Part shown: in pieces, positions 16,061 through 24,459 of the stretch
Numbering within the stretch: the first letter of the stretch is position 1
Layout of the letters: the number at the start of each line of letters is the position of its first letter
Assembly (NCBI GenBank): GCA_032055545.1
Contig: DAMBQR010000014.1
Coordinates: 1-64,000, forward strand
DNA from: Pseudescherichia sp032055545
GTDB taxonomy: Bacteria > Pseudomonadota > Gammaproteobacteria > Enterobacterales > Enterobacteriaceae
Length of the DNA: 64,000 nucleotides
Direction: 5' to 3'
Program-made: the position numbers and the translations under genes
Notes under the pieces: generated by a model
What the model saw: the letters and a program-made list of their open reading frames with translations, nothing else
Told to the model about the DNA's origin: nothing
Databases searched by the model: none

Positions 16061-17535
16061 AGAAAACCGTTGTGATTGGTGCAGGCTTTGGTGGCCTGGC
16101 GCTGGCGATCCGCCTGCAGGCAGCAGGGATCCCAACCGTGCTGCTGGAGCAGCGGGACAAGCCCGGCGGTCGGGCCTACGTCTGGCATGATCAGGGCTTT
16201 ACCTTTGATGCCGGGCCAACGGTGATCACCGATCCCACCGCGCTTGAGGCGCTGTTTACGCTGGCCGGGAGGCGGATGGAGGATTACGTCAGGCTGCTGC
16301 CGGTGAAGCCCTTCTACCGCCTCTGCTGGGAGGATGGCAAAACTCTCGACTACGCCAACGACAGCGCCGAGCTTGAGGCACAGATTACCCAGTTCAACCC
16401 GCGCGACGTTGAGGGCTACCGGCGCTTCCTGGCTTACTCCCAGGCGGTATTCCAGGAGGGCTATTTGCGCCTCGGCAGCGTGCCGTTTCTCTCTTTCCGC
16501 GACATGCTGCGCGCCGGGCCGCAGCTGCTTAAGCTTCAGGCGTGGCAGAGCGTCTACCAGTCGGTCTCGCGCTTTATTGAGGATGAGCATCTGCGGCAGG
16601 CCTTCTCTTTCCACTCCTTGCTGGTAGGCGGCAACCCCTTCACCACCTCGTCCATCTATACCCTGATCCACGCCCTTGAGCGGGAGTGGGGCGTCTGGTT
16701 CCCCGAGGGCGGCACCGGGGCGCTGGTCAACGGCATGGTGAAGCTATTTACCGATCTCGGCGGAGAGATAGTGCTCAACGCCAGGGTTGAGGAGCTGGTG
16801 GTGACCGATAACCGCATTAGCCAGGTGCGTCTGGCGGATGGCCGCACCGTTGACGCCGACGCCGTGGCTTCGAATGCTGACGTGGTGAACACCTATAAAA
16901 AGCTGCTTGGCCACCATCCGGTGGGGCAGAAGCGGGCGGCAGCGCTGGAGCGCAAGAGCATGAGCAACTCGCTGTTTGTGCTCTACTTCGGCCTGAATCA
17001 GCCCCATCCGCAGTTGGCGCACCATACTATCTGCTTCGGCCCGCGCTACCGGGAGCTGATCAACGATATTTTTACCGGCAGCGCGCTGGCGGATGACTTC
17101 TCGCTCTATCTGCACTCGCCCTGCGTGACCGATCCCTCCCTCGCGCCTCCCGGCTGCGCCAGCTTCTATGTGCTGGCCCCGGTGCCGCATCTTGGCAACG
17201 CGCCGCTGGACTGGGCGCAGGAGGGACCGAAGCTGCGGGACCGCATCTTTGACTACCTGGAGGAGCGCTACATGCCCGGCCTGCGTAGCCAGCTGGTGAC
17301 CCAGCGGATCTTTACCCCGGCAGACTTCCACGACACCCTGGATGCGCATCTGGGATCGGCCTTCTCTATCGAGCCGCTGCTGACCCAGAGCGCCTGGTTC
17401 CGCCCGCACAATCGCGACAGCGATATTGCCAACCTCTACCTGGTGGGCGCAGGCACTCACCCTGGAGCGGGCATTCCCGGCGTGGTGGCCTCGGCGAAGG
17501 CCACCGCCAGCCTGATGATTGAGGATCTGCAATGA
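16057..17535 (+). CDS. crtI: Phytoene desaturase (four-step, lycopene-forming)
   Basis: A 492-residue FAD oxidoreductase that introduces four double bonds into phytoene to give lycopene. The N-terminal FAD motif is VVIGAGFGGLALAIRLQAAG, the FTFDAGPTVITDP segment follows, and the C-terminal signature LYLVGAGTHPGAGIPGVVAS is intact. The enzyme is peripheral on the inner membrane and works between CrtB and CrtY. It is joined to crtY and to crtB by four-base ATGA overlaps. Confidence 0.95.
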   Translation: MKKTVVIGAGFGGLALAIRLQAAGIPTVLLEQRDKPGGRAYVWHDQGFTFDAGPTVITDPTALEALFTLAGRRMEDYVRLLPVKPFYRLCWEDGKTLDYANDSAELEAQITQFNPRDVEGYRRFLAYSQAVFQEGYLRLGSVPFLSFRDMLRAGPQLLKLQAWQSVYQSVSRFIEDEHLRQAFSFHSLLVGGNPFTTSSIYTLIHALEREWGVWFPEGGTGALVNGMVKLFTDLGGEIVLNARVEELVVTDNRISQVRLADGRTVDADAVASNADVVNTYKKLLGHHPVGQKRAAALERKSMSNSLFVLYFGLNQPHPQLAHHTICFGPRYRELINDIFTGSALADDFSLYLHSPCVTDPSLAPPGCASFYVLAPVPHLGNAPLDWAQEGPKLRDRIFDYLEERYMPGLRSQLVTQRIFTPADFHDTLDAHLGSAFSIEPLLTQSAWFRPHNRDSDIANLYLVGAGTHPGAGIPGVVASAKATASLMIEDLQ

Positions 17536-18461
17536 GCCAACCGCAACTGCTTGATCACGCCACGCAGACCATGGCCAGCGGATCGAAAAGTTTTGCCACC
17601 GCCGCGAAGCTGTTCGATCCCGCCACCCGCCGTAGCGTGCTGATGCTCTATACCTGGTGCCGCCACTGCGATGACGTTATCGATGATCAGTCCCACGGCT
17701 TTGCCAGCGAGGCCGCGGCAGAAGAGGAGGCGACGCAGCGCCTGGCCCGGCTGCGCAAGCTGACCCTGGCGGCGTTTGAAGGGGCAGAGATGCAGAATCC
17801 GGCCTTTGCCGCTTTTCAGGAGGTGGCGCTGACCCACGGCATTACGCCCCGGATGGCGCTCGATCACCTCGATGGCTTTGCGATGGACGTGGCCCAGACC
17901 CGCTATGTTACCTTTGAGGATACGCTGCGCTACTGCTATCACGTGGCGGGCGTGGTGGGTCTGATGATGGCCCGGGTAATGGGCGTGCGGGATGAGCGGG
18001 TGCTGGATCGTGCCTGCGATCTGGGGCTGGCGTTTCAGCTGACGAACATCGCCCGGGATATTATTGACGATGCGGCTATTGACCGCTGCTATCTGCCCGC
18101 CGAGTGGCTGCACGATGCCGGGCTGACGCAGGAGAACTACGCCGCACGGGAGAACCGGGCGGCGCTGGCGCGGGTAGCAGAGCGTTTAATTGACGCCGCC
18201 GAGCCGTACTACATCTCTTCTCTGGCCGGACTGCATGATCTGCCGCCACGCTGCGCCTGGGCGATCGCCACCGCCCGCAGCGTCTACCGGGAGATCGGTA
18301 TTAAGGTAAAAGCGGCGGGAGGCAGCGCTTGGGATCGCCGCCAGCACACCAGCAAAGGTGAAAAAATTGCCATGTTACTGGCGGCGCCGGGACAGGTTAT
18401 TCGTGCGAAGACGACGAGGGTGACGCCGCGTCCGGCTGGTCTTTGGCAGCGTCCCGTTTAG
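17532..18461 (+). CDS. crtB: Phytoene synthase
   Basis: A 309-residue head-to-head prenyltransferase condensing two GGPP molecules to phytoene, the committed step of the pathway. Both Mg-binding motifs are present: HCDDVIDDQ near residue 45 and LTNIARDIIDDAAIDRCYLP near residue 170. Last gene of the forward crt unit. Its final 65 bases overlap the 3' end of crtZ, which is read from the other strand, so the two transcripts are complementary at their ends. Confidence 0.95.
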   Translation: MSQPQLLDHATQTMASGSKSFATAAKLFDPATRRSVLMLYTWCRHCDDVIDDQSHGFASEAAAEEEATQRLARLRKLTLAAFEGAEMQNPAFAAFQEVALTHGITPRMALDHLDGFAMDVAQTRYVTFEDTLRYCYHVAGVVGLMMARVMGVRDERVLDRACDLGLAFQLTNIARDIIDDAAIDRCYLPAEWLHDAGLTQENYAARENRAALARVAERLIDAAEPYYISSLAGLHDLPPRCAWAIATARSVYREIGIKVKAAGGSAWDRRQHTSKGEKIAMLLAAPGQVIRAKTTRVTPRPAGLWQRPV

Positions 18462-18927
18462 GCGGGCGGCCATGACGCTTGCGCAGGATCGCCTGTAGGT
18501 CGGCAGGCTTGCGGGCGTAAATAAAACCGAAGGAGACGCAGCCCTCCCGACCGCGCACCGCATGGTGCAGGCGATGGGCGACGTAGAGCCGCTTCAGGTA
18601 GCCCCGGCGTGGGATCCAGTGGAAGGGCCAGCGCTGGTGCACCAGACCGTCGTGCACGAGGAAGTAGAGCAGGCCATAGACCGTCATGCCGCAGCCAATC
18701 CACTGCAGGGGCCAGACCCCCGCCGTGCCCACGGCAATCAGCGCGATAGCCACCCCGGCAAACACCACCGCAAAGAGATCGTTTAGCTCAAATACGCCCT
18801 TGCGCGGGGTATGGTGTGACTCATGCCAGCGCCATCCCCAGCCGTGCATAATGTAGCGGTGGGTAAACGCGGCGATGCCCTCCATCGCAATAACGCTCAA
18901 GATGACGATCAAACTATTTACTAGCAT
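18397..18927 (-). CDS. crtZ: Beta-carotene hydroxylase
   Basis: A 176-residue membrane di-iron hydroxylase adding the 3 and 3' hydroxyls to beta-carotene to give zeaxanthin. The four histidine clusters of the family are present: HRYIMHG, WHESHHTPR, HDGLVHQ and VAHRLHHAVRG. Hydrophobic segments at the N-terminus and centre (LINSLIVILSVIAMEGIAA-like start) fit a membrane enzyme. It is transcribed toward crtB and overlaps it by 65 bases, the standard arrangement in enterobacterial crt clusters. An AGGAG lies 11 bases before the ATG at 18927. It needs its own promoter, in the 90 bases before mtcBC's end. Confidence 0.93.
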   Translation of the reverse strand: MLVNSLIVILSVIAMEGIAAFTHRYIMHGWGWRWHESHHTPRKGVFELNDLFAVVFAGVAIALIAVGTAGVWPLQWIGCGMTVYGLLYFLVHDGLVHQRWPFHWIPRRGYLKRLYVAHRLHHAVRGREGCVSFGFIYARKPADLQAILRKRHGRPPKRDAAKDQPDAASPSSSSHE

Positions 18928-19016
18928 AGCGGTGCGCGCTCCTGCGACTCAGACTGGCTTAATCAAAACTCTTAGCCTCTAAGCATAGTCGCAATCGCAG
19001 GCGGCGCGCATCGGTA

Positions 19017-21149
19017 TCAGGCCAGAGCCTGCTTTAGATCCGCCAGCAGATCCTTCTCATCCTCAATGCCCACCGACAGGCGGATCAGCTGCGGCGTAAT
19101 GCCGTTCGCCAGGCGCTGCGCCAGCGGGATCGAGGCGTGGGTCATACTGAACGGCTGGCTAACCAGACTCTCAACGCCGCCCAGGCTCTCGGCGAGGGTG
19201 AACAGCTTCAGCTTGCTGATCACCTCTGCCGCACGCTGGTCGTCGCCTTTGATCACGATGGAGATCATGCCGCCCGGCTGAGCCATCTGCTGGCGTGCAA
19301 GGGCATACTGCGGGTGGGAGGTCAGCCACGGGAACCAGACTTTTTCAACCTGCGGCTGCTGCTCAAGCCAGCGGGCCAGCGCCAGGGCGTTACTGCTGTG
19401 GCGCTCGATGCGCAGGGCGAGGGTGCGGATCCCGCGCAGGGTCAGGAAGCTGCTGAACGGATCGAGCACGCCGCCCACCGCATTTTGCAGGTAGCCCAGC
19501 CTCTCCGCCAGCGCTGGGCGATCGCCCACCACCGCCAGCCCGGCGACCACGTCGGAGTGGCCGTTGAGGTATTTGGTGGCCGAGTGCACCACGATATCAA
19601 AGCCCAGCGTCAGCGGGCGGTGGATCAGCGGCGAGGCAAAGGTATTATCTGCCACGCTAATCACGTTATGACGGCGGGCGATCTCAGCGATAGCCGCCAG
19701 GTCCGCCAGCTTCAACAGCGGGTTGGTGGGGGTCTCTACCCAGATCATCCGCGTGTCGGGACGGATGGCGGCCTCCAGTCCGGCGAGATCGTCCGGCTTC
19801 ACCCAGCTCACCTGTAGTCCGGTGCTGCGGCGGCGTACGTTCTCAATCAGTCGATAAGTACCCCCGTAGACGTCGTCAATGGCGACGATATGACTATCTT
19901 TATCCAGCAGCTCCAGCACAGTAGAGATCGCCGCCAGGCCGGAGGCAAAAGCGTAGCCGCGTGTGCCGCCCTCCAGCTCGGCGATAGCGCTCTCCAGGGC
20001 GTGGCGGGTTGGGTTGCCGCTGCGGGAGTATTCATAGCCGGTGTGCTGGCCCGGCGCGGGCTGGGCAAAGGTTGAGGTGGCATAGATAGGCGGCATCACT
20101 GCCCCGTGCTGGTCATTAAAGGCCCCGCTGTGCACGCTGAGGGTTGCCAGGGCAGGCGCGACAGGCGCGGGCCGATCATCATCCTGCAAACCCTGCTGGC
20201 GCAGCCACTCGTCGTTAAACATGCGAGAGAGATATTTATTGCCGCTATCGCAGGCGAAGGTCACTACCCGCTTCGGCGTCGTCTGGGCCTGGCAGTAGCG
20301 CAGCGCGGCGGCCAGCAGCGTGCCGGTGGAGGAGCCAGCCAGCACCCCCTCCGTCTGCAACAGCTGGCGGGCAGTGGCAAAGGCCTCTGCATCCGTCACC
20401 CGATACGCCTGGCGGACCTTCTCCAGATGGGCGAGAGGCGGGATAAAATCTTCGCCAATTCCTTCTACTCGCCAGGATCCGGCTTCGCCGTGCTGTCCGG
20501 TTTCAACCTGATCCGCCAGAATCGAGCCGACGGGATCGGCCAGCACAAATTCGGTATGCGGAGAGTGTTTGGCAAACCACGCCTGCAAACCACCCAACGT
20601 GCCGCCGGAGCCAACGCCTACCACCACGGCATCAATCCTGCCCGCCAGCTGGTCGAACAATTCCGGGGCAGTGCCCGTGGCGTGCGCCAGCGGGTTGGCC
20701 GGGTTGGAGAACTGATCGATATAGTAAGCGCCCGGCGTCTCCTCCGCGAGGCGGCGGGCGTAGTCCTGATAGTACTCCGGATGCCCTTTCGTCACGTCAG
20801 AGCGGGTAATAAGCACCTGAACGCCGAGCGCGCGCAGATGGTAGATCTTCTCCTGACTCATTTTATCCGGTACCACCAGCACCAGCTTATAGCCCTTCTG
20901 GGTGGCAATCAGCGCCAGCCCGAGGCCGGTATTGCCTGCAGTAGCCTCAATAATGGTCCCGCCAGGCACGAGCAGGCCCTGGCGTTCGGCCTCGTTAATC
21001 ATCGACAGCGCGACTCGATCCTTTATTGAGCCGCCTGGATTCTGGTTCTCCAGCTTGAGGAAAAGCTCGCACGAGCCGGTATTCAGTTTGTGTAGCTGCA
21101 AAATCGGCGTCTGGCCGATAAGGTCGGTAATGGAGTGGAATACGGACAT
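19017..21149 (-). CDS. Fused cystathionine beta-synthase / cystathionine gamma-lyase
   Basis: A 710-residue protein made of two complete PLP enzymes. Residues 1-340 are a cysteine-synthase-fold beta-synthase without haem or Bateman domains; the PLP lysine is K43 in NPGGSIKDRVAL, with the phosphate loop GVGSGGTLGG. After a short proline/alanine linker (about 343-352) comes a gamma-family Cys/Met enzyme, residues 353-710, with PLP lysine K526 in HSATKYLNGHSD. Together they would convert homocysteine and serine to cystathionine and then to cysteine, the reverse transsulfuration route. Klebsiella carries the same activities as two adjacent genes, mtcB and mtcC; here one uninterrupted frame links them. 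It is divergent from a methionine importer, which suits recycling methionine sulfur to cysteine. The second domain could instead act as a gamma-synthase. Confidence 0.88.
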   Translation of the reverse strand: MSVFHSITDLIGQTPILQLHKLNTGSCELFLKLENQNPGGSIKDRVALSMINEAERQGLLVPGGTIIEATAGNTGLGLALIATQKGYKLVLVVPDKMSQEKIYHLRALGVQVLITRSDVTKGHPEYYQDYARRLAEETPGAYYIDQFSNPANPLAHATGTAPELFDQLAGRIDAVVVGVGSGGTLGGLQAWFAKHSPHTEFVLADPVGSILADQVETGQHGEAGSWRVEGIGEDFIPPLAHLEKVRQAYRVTDAEAFATARQLLQTEGVLAGSSTGTLLAAALRYCQAQTTPKRVVTFACDSGNKYLSRMFNDEWLRQQGLQDDDRPAPVAPALATLSVHSGAFNDQHGAVMPPIYATSTFAQPAPGQHTGYEYSRSGNPTRHALESAIAELEGGTRGYAFASGLAAISTVLELLDKDSHIVAIDDVYGGTYRLIENVRRRSTGLQVSWVKPDDLAGLEAAIRPDTRMIWVETPTNPLLKLADLAAIAEIARRHNVISVADNTFASPLIHRPLTLGFDIVVHSATKYLNGHSDVVAGLAVVGDRPALAERLGYLQNAVGGVLDPFSSFLTLRGIRTLALRIERHSSNALALARWLEQQPQVEKVWFPWLTSHPQYALARQQMAQPGGMISIVIKGDDQRAAEVISKLKLFTLAESLGGVESLVSQPFSMTHASIPLAQRLANGITPQLIRLSVGIEDEKDLLADLKQALA

Positions 21150-21339
21150 GTTGTGTCACCTGTCATGTGATGCGATAGCAGGAGGATAGGGCGGCAAAAA
21201 AGAGGTTTTAAAGAATGATTCTCTGCTAAATAGAACAAAATAGCATATCTGTGCTGTTTAGCCGTCAGGATGGAAAGCCGTCTACAATCAACGCCACATG
21301 GCGCTGCGCTTATAGTTGCTATAAAACAAGAGGTTAGAT

Positions 21340-21408
21340 ATGAATGATATCGTTGCCGCTGGAGGCGGCAGCAGAGTCTATATGCACGCTTTAGCAAAGC
21401 ATTGCTGA
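21340..21408 (+). CDS. Possible 22-residue ORF upstream of metN
   Basis: AAGAGG stands about six bases before the ATG, and the frame reads MNDIVAAGGGSRVYMHALAK plus HC and a stop. A TATAAA lies about 20 bases before the start. The length and a good ribosome site are compatible with a small protein or leader peptide, but there is no other evidence of coding and the peptide has no run of Met or Cys codons that would suggest attenuation. Confidence 0.2.
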   Translation: MNDIVAAGGGSRVYMHALAKHC

Positions 21409-21517
21409 ATTTATCCCATGGCCGCAAAGCCATACTCCCGACCGTATAGAACGAAAAATTATTTCATATCTTATTTTTATCATTTGCAAAGGTAGTAACG
21501 GCTGTTTATCATCGTTC

Positions 21518-21533
21518 AGACATCCATACTGCT
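21518..21533. promoter_or_regulatory. Possible MetJ box pair
   Basis: AGACATCCATACTGCT resembles two adjacent eight-base MetJ boxes (consensus AGACGTCT), with six and five matches. It lies 29 bases before the metN-like start. Methionine repression would suit the gene, but the match is weak. Confidence 0.25.
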
Positions 21534-21561
21534 AAACTGCCATAACGGATACACCAACGAA

Positions 21562-22584
21562 ATGATCGTCCTGAGGAATATCTCTAAGATTTTTGACCAC
21601 GGAAAGGTCCCTATTACCGCCGTGGATAATGTGAACTTGACGGTCGAGCAGGGACAAATTTACGGCATTATCGGCTACAGCGGCGCGGGTAAAAGTACCC
21701 TGATCCGCCTGCTTAATGGCCTGGAGAAGCCCACCGAGGGCAGCGTTACCATCAACGGCCAGGATATCTCCGCCGCGCGCGGTGAGAGCCTGCGTCAGGC
21801 GCGGCTGAAGATCAGCATGGTCTTCCAGCACTTCAACCTGCTCTGGTCGCGCACGGTGAGCGAAAACATCGCCTTCTCAATGCAGATCGCCGGCGTACCG
21901 AAAGCACAAATCACCGCCCGGGTGGCGGAGCTGGTTGAGCTGGTCGGTTTGACCGGGCGCGAAAACGCCTATCCGTCGCAGCTGAGCGGCGGGCAGAAGC
22001 AGCGCGTCGGTATCGCCCGTGCGCTGGCGAACAGCCCGGACGTGCTGCTGTGTGACGAAGCGACCTCGGCGCTGGATCCGCAAACCACCGATCAGATCCT
22101 CGATCTGCTGCTGGATATTAACCGTCGCTTTAAGCTGACCATCGTGCTGATCACCCATGAGATGCACGTGGTGCGTAAGATCTGTGACCGCGTGGCGGTG
22201 ATGGAGAACGGCAAAGTCGTGGAAGAGGGCGAGGTGCTGGAGGTCTTTACCCGTCCGCAGCAGCCGATCACCCGCCAGTTTGTGCGCCAGGTGAGCCAGT
22301 ACGCGGAGGAGGAGACCTTTAACCCGGAGCTGGCTAACGATCTGGACGGCAGCGTGATCAAGCTGACCTTTACCGGCCACAGCACCCATAAGCCAATCGT
22401 CGGCGAACTGACCCTGCGCTACGGCCTGCCATTCAATATTCTGCACGGCAAAATGACCCAGACGGCGCACGGCGTCTTTGGACAACTTTGGGTACACGTA
22501 GTGGCAACCCAGGAACAACTAGGCAATATCCTCGCAGATCTGCAAAAAAGCGATATTGACGGCGAGGTGATCAAACATGGTTGA
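21562..22584 (+). CDS. Methionine ABC importer ATP-binding protein (second MetN-type)
   Basis: A 340-residue ABC ATPase. Walker A is GYSGAGKSTLIRLLNGLEKP, the signature is QLSGGQKQRVGIARALA, and Walker B ends VLLCDEATSALDPQTT. The C-terminal 90 residues form the ACT-like NIL domain that senses methionine in MetN (FTGHSTHKPIVGELTLRYGL). It would power D- and L-methionine uptake. The gene overlaps the permease gene by eight bases. The usual chromosomal metNIQ of this family lies elsewhere, so this is most likely a paralogue tied to the sulfur-recycling fusion gene on its left. The ATG at 21562 is preceded by a run with no strong Shine-Dalgarno. Confidence 0.85.
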   Translation: MIVLRNISKIFDHGKVPITAVDNVNLTVEQGQIYGIIGYSGAGKSTLIRLLNGLEKPTEGSVTINGQDISAARGESLRQARLKISMVFQHFNLLWSRTVSENIAFSMQIAGVPKAQITARVAELVELVGLTGRENAYPSQLSGGQKQRVGIARALANSPDVLLCDEATSALDPQTTDQILDLLLDINRRFKLTIVLITHEMHVVRKICDRVAVMENGKVVEEGEVLEVFTRPQQPITRQFVRQVSQYAEEETFNPELANDLDGSVIKLTFTGHSTHKPIVGELTLRYGLPFNILHGKMTQTAHGVFGQLWVHVVATQEQLGNILADLQKSDIDGEVIKHG

Positions 22585-23245
22585 GAATTTATTCCCGCAT
22601 CTGCGTCTGGATCAGCTCTGGGCTGCAACCCAGGAGACCCTTTACATGACGGCGCTCTCCGGCGTCGCAACCTTTGTGCTGGGGATCCTGCTCGGGCTGG
22701 CGCTGTTTTTAACCGCGAAAGGCGGGCTGTTCCAGAACAAGCCGCTCTACAGCGTGATCTCTATCGTGGTGAACGTCTTCCGTTCGATTCCGTTCATCAT
22801 TCTGATCGTACTGCTGATCCCCTTCACCAAAACAATTGTTGGCACCATTCTGGGGGCCAACGCTGCGCTGCCAGCGCTGATTGTCGGTGCCGCGCCGTTC
22901 TATGCGCGTCTGGTAGAGATTGCGCTGCGTGAAGTGGATAAAGGCGTTATTGAAGCCACGCGCTCAATGGGTGCGCGCCTCAGTACGCTGGTGTTTCGGG
23001 TGCTGTTGCCTGAATCGTCGCCTGCGCTGGTATCAGGCATCACCGTGACGCTGATCGCGCTGGTGAGCTACAGCGCCATGGCCGGTGTGATCGGCGCGGG
23101 CGGTTTAGGAAATCTTGCTTATCTGGAAGGATTCCAGCGTAACCACAACGACGTCACGCTGGTGGCAACGGTGACCATCCTGATCATCGTTTTCATCATC
23201 CAGTTCTGCGGCGACGTGATTACCTCACTGTTAGATAAACGCTAA
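22577..23245 (+). CDS. Methionine ABC importer permease (second MetI-type)
   Basis: A 222-residue inner-membrane permease with about five helices (for example ALSGVATFVLGILLGLALFL and VVNVFRSIPFIILIVLLIPF). The coupling loop (EIALREVDKGVIEATRSMGA) matches the BPD_transp_1 EAA motif that docks on the ATPase. Very close to MetI in length and pattern. It starts inside the metN-like gene (eight-base overlap) and ends 28 bases before the binding-protein gene, so the three form one operon. Confidence 0.88.
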   Translation: MVENLFPHLRLDQLWAATQETLYMTALSGVATFVLGILLGLALFLTAKGGLFQNKPLYSVISIVVNVFRSIPFIILIVLLIPFTKTIVGTILGANAALPALIVGAAPFYARLVEIALREVDKGVIEATRSMGARLSTLVFRVLLPESSPALVSGITVTLIALVSYSAMAGVIGAGGLGNLAYLEGFQRNHNDVTLVATVTILIIVFIIQFCGDVITSLLDKR

Positions 23246-23273
23246 ATACAACAACAATTTGGGAACCAACATC

Positions 23274-24086
23274 ATGAAAAAGACACTGACACTGATCGCC
23301 GCAGCAACCCTTAGCGCCCTGAGCTTCGCCTCCTGGGCTGATACCCTGACCGTGGGCGCATCCAACGTGCCGCACGCGGAGATCCTCGAGCAGGCTAAAC
23401 CTATTCTGGCTAAACAGGGTATCGATCTGGAGATCAAACCGTTCCAGGACTACATCCTGCCGAACACCGCGCTGGCCAGTCGCGATATCGATGCTAACTA
23501 CTTCCAGCACATCCCGTATCTGAACAGCGTCCTGAAAGATCACGAAGGCGACAAAACCTATGACTTCGTCAGCGCCGGTGCGATCCACATTGAGCCGATC
23601 GGTATCTACTCTAAGAAATACAAGTCGCTGAAGGATCTGCCGCAGGGTGGCAAAGTGATCATGCGTGATGCGGTGGCGGAAGAGGGCCGTATCCTCTCTA
23701 TCTTCGAGAAAGAGGGCGTGATCAAACTGAAGCCGGGCGTGAATAAAGTCAACGCGCGCATCAGCGACATCGTTGAGAACCCGAAGAAGCTGGAGTTCCT
23801 GCCAAACGTAGAAGGCTCTCTGCTGCCGCAGATGTATAACAACGACGAAGGCGACGCGGTGGTGATCAACGCTAACTACGCCATCGACGCCGGTCTGGAT
23901 CCGGTGAAAGATCCGATTGCGGTAGAGAGCGGTGAGAACAACCCGTACGCCAACATCATTACCGTACACCGTGGCGACGAGAAGAAGAAAGACGTCGTCG
24001 CGCTGGTGAACGTGCTGCACTCCAAAGAGATTCAGGAGTGGATCCGTACCAAGTACAAAGGCGCAGTGATCCCGGTTAACAACTGA
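23274..24086 (+). CDS. Methionine-binding protein, MetQ/NlpA family, not a lipoprotein
   Basis: A 270-residue substrate-binding protein. The body is that of MetQ: TLTVGASNVPHAEILEQAKP, FQDYILPNTALASRDIDANY, FQHIPYLN, and the C-terminal NVLHSKEIQEWIRTKYKGAV. The first 22 residues are a classical signal peptide (MKKTLTLIAAATLSALSFAS then WA) with an Ala-x-Ala-like cleavage site and no lipobox cysteine, so it should be free in the periplasm, whereas E. coli MetQ is lipid-anchored. The ATG at 23274 is preceded by GGGAAC; an in-frame TTG at 23259 is rejected. A strong terminator follows the stop. Confidence 0.88.
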   Translation: MKKTLTLIAAATLSALSFASWADTLTVGASNVPHAEILEQAKPILAKQGIDLEIKPFQDYILPNTALASRDIDANYFQHIPYLNSVLKDHEGDKTYDFVSAGAIHIEPIGIYSKKYKSLKDLPQGGKVIMRDAVAEEGRILSIFEKEGVIKLKPGVNKVNARISDIVENPKKLEFLPNVEGSLLPQMYNNDEGDAVVINANYAIDAGLDPVKDPIAVESGENNPYANIITVHRGDEKKKDVVALVNVLHSKEIQEWIRTKYKGAVIPVNN

Positions 24087-24102
24087 GCCAGATGAGTGAG
24101 AA

Positions 24103-24130
24103 AGGCCCGCTGTAAAGCGGGCTTTTTTTT
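24103..24130 (+). terminator. Rho-independent terminator of the metNIQ-like operon
   Basis: AGGCCCGC, loop TGTAAA, GCGGGCTT, then eight T residues, 16 bases after the stop codon of the binding-protein gene. Confidence 0.9.
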
Positions 24131-24459
24131 GCGCCAAAATTAAAGATTAAGAAAAGTATTATACAAACATAATAAAATAACGTATGTAACTATTTGTTAG
24201 CTAACTCAGTAATATGCTGATAATTAAGACTTTTGTCTTATTATAAAATATTTGTAATTATTACGTTAATACTTATTTGCTGTGATCTACGTCGTTATTT
24301 ATAGCCCAAAAAGCCGTTCTTTGTTGATATTCATCACGTCTTCACTTTCCTAATTTTTTGAAACAGTCAATTACGATCTCGATCACTAAAATAAAGTTAT
24401 TTAAAAAATAAAATGCAATTCCATAAAAACGGAACATCATTTTAATTTTGAGGGTGGCT
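24131..24459. other. AT-rich promoter region of kdgM
   Basis: About 330 bases of unusually AT-rich DNA with no gene. It ends with a KdgR-like site at 24426-24445 and the ribosome site GAGGGTGG just before the kdgM ATG. The AT-richness and long leader are typical of regulated porin genes and may bind H-NS. Confidence 0.5.
24426..24445. promoter_or_regulatory. KdgR-like operator before kdgM
   Basis: AAAACGGAACATCATTTTAA resembles the KdgR operator, with an AAAAC-type left half and a TTTTA-type right half. It lies 15 bases before the kdgM start, so bound repressor would block transcription or clearance. Confidence 0.5.

Larger units (their letters stand above)
21150..21561. other. Divergent intergenic region between the fusion gene and metN
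   Basis: About 410 bases holding the control signals of two divergent units. It contains a possible 22-codon ORF at 21340 and a possible MetJ box pair at 21518. A TTATAG/TATAAA-rich patch lies around 21310-21328. I see no larger gene. Confidence 0.5.
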
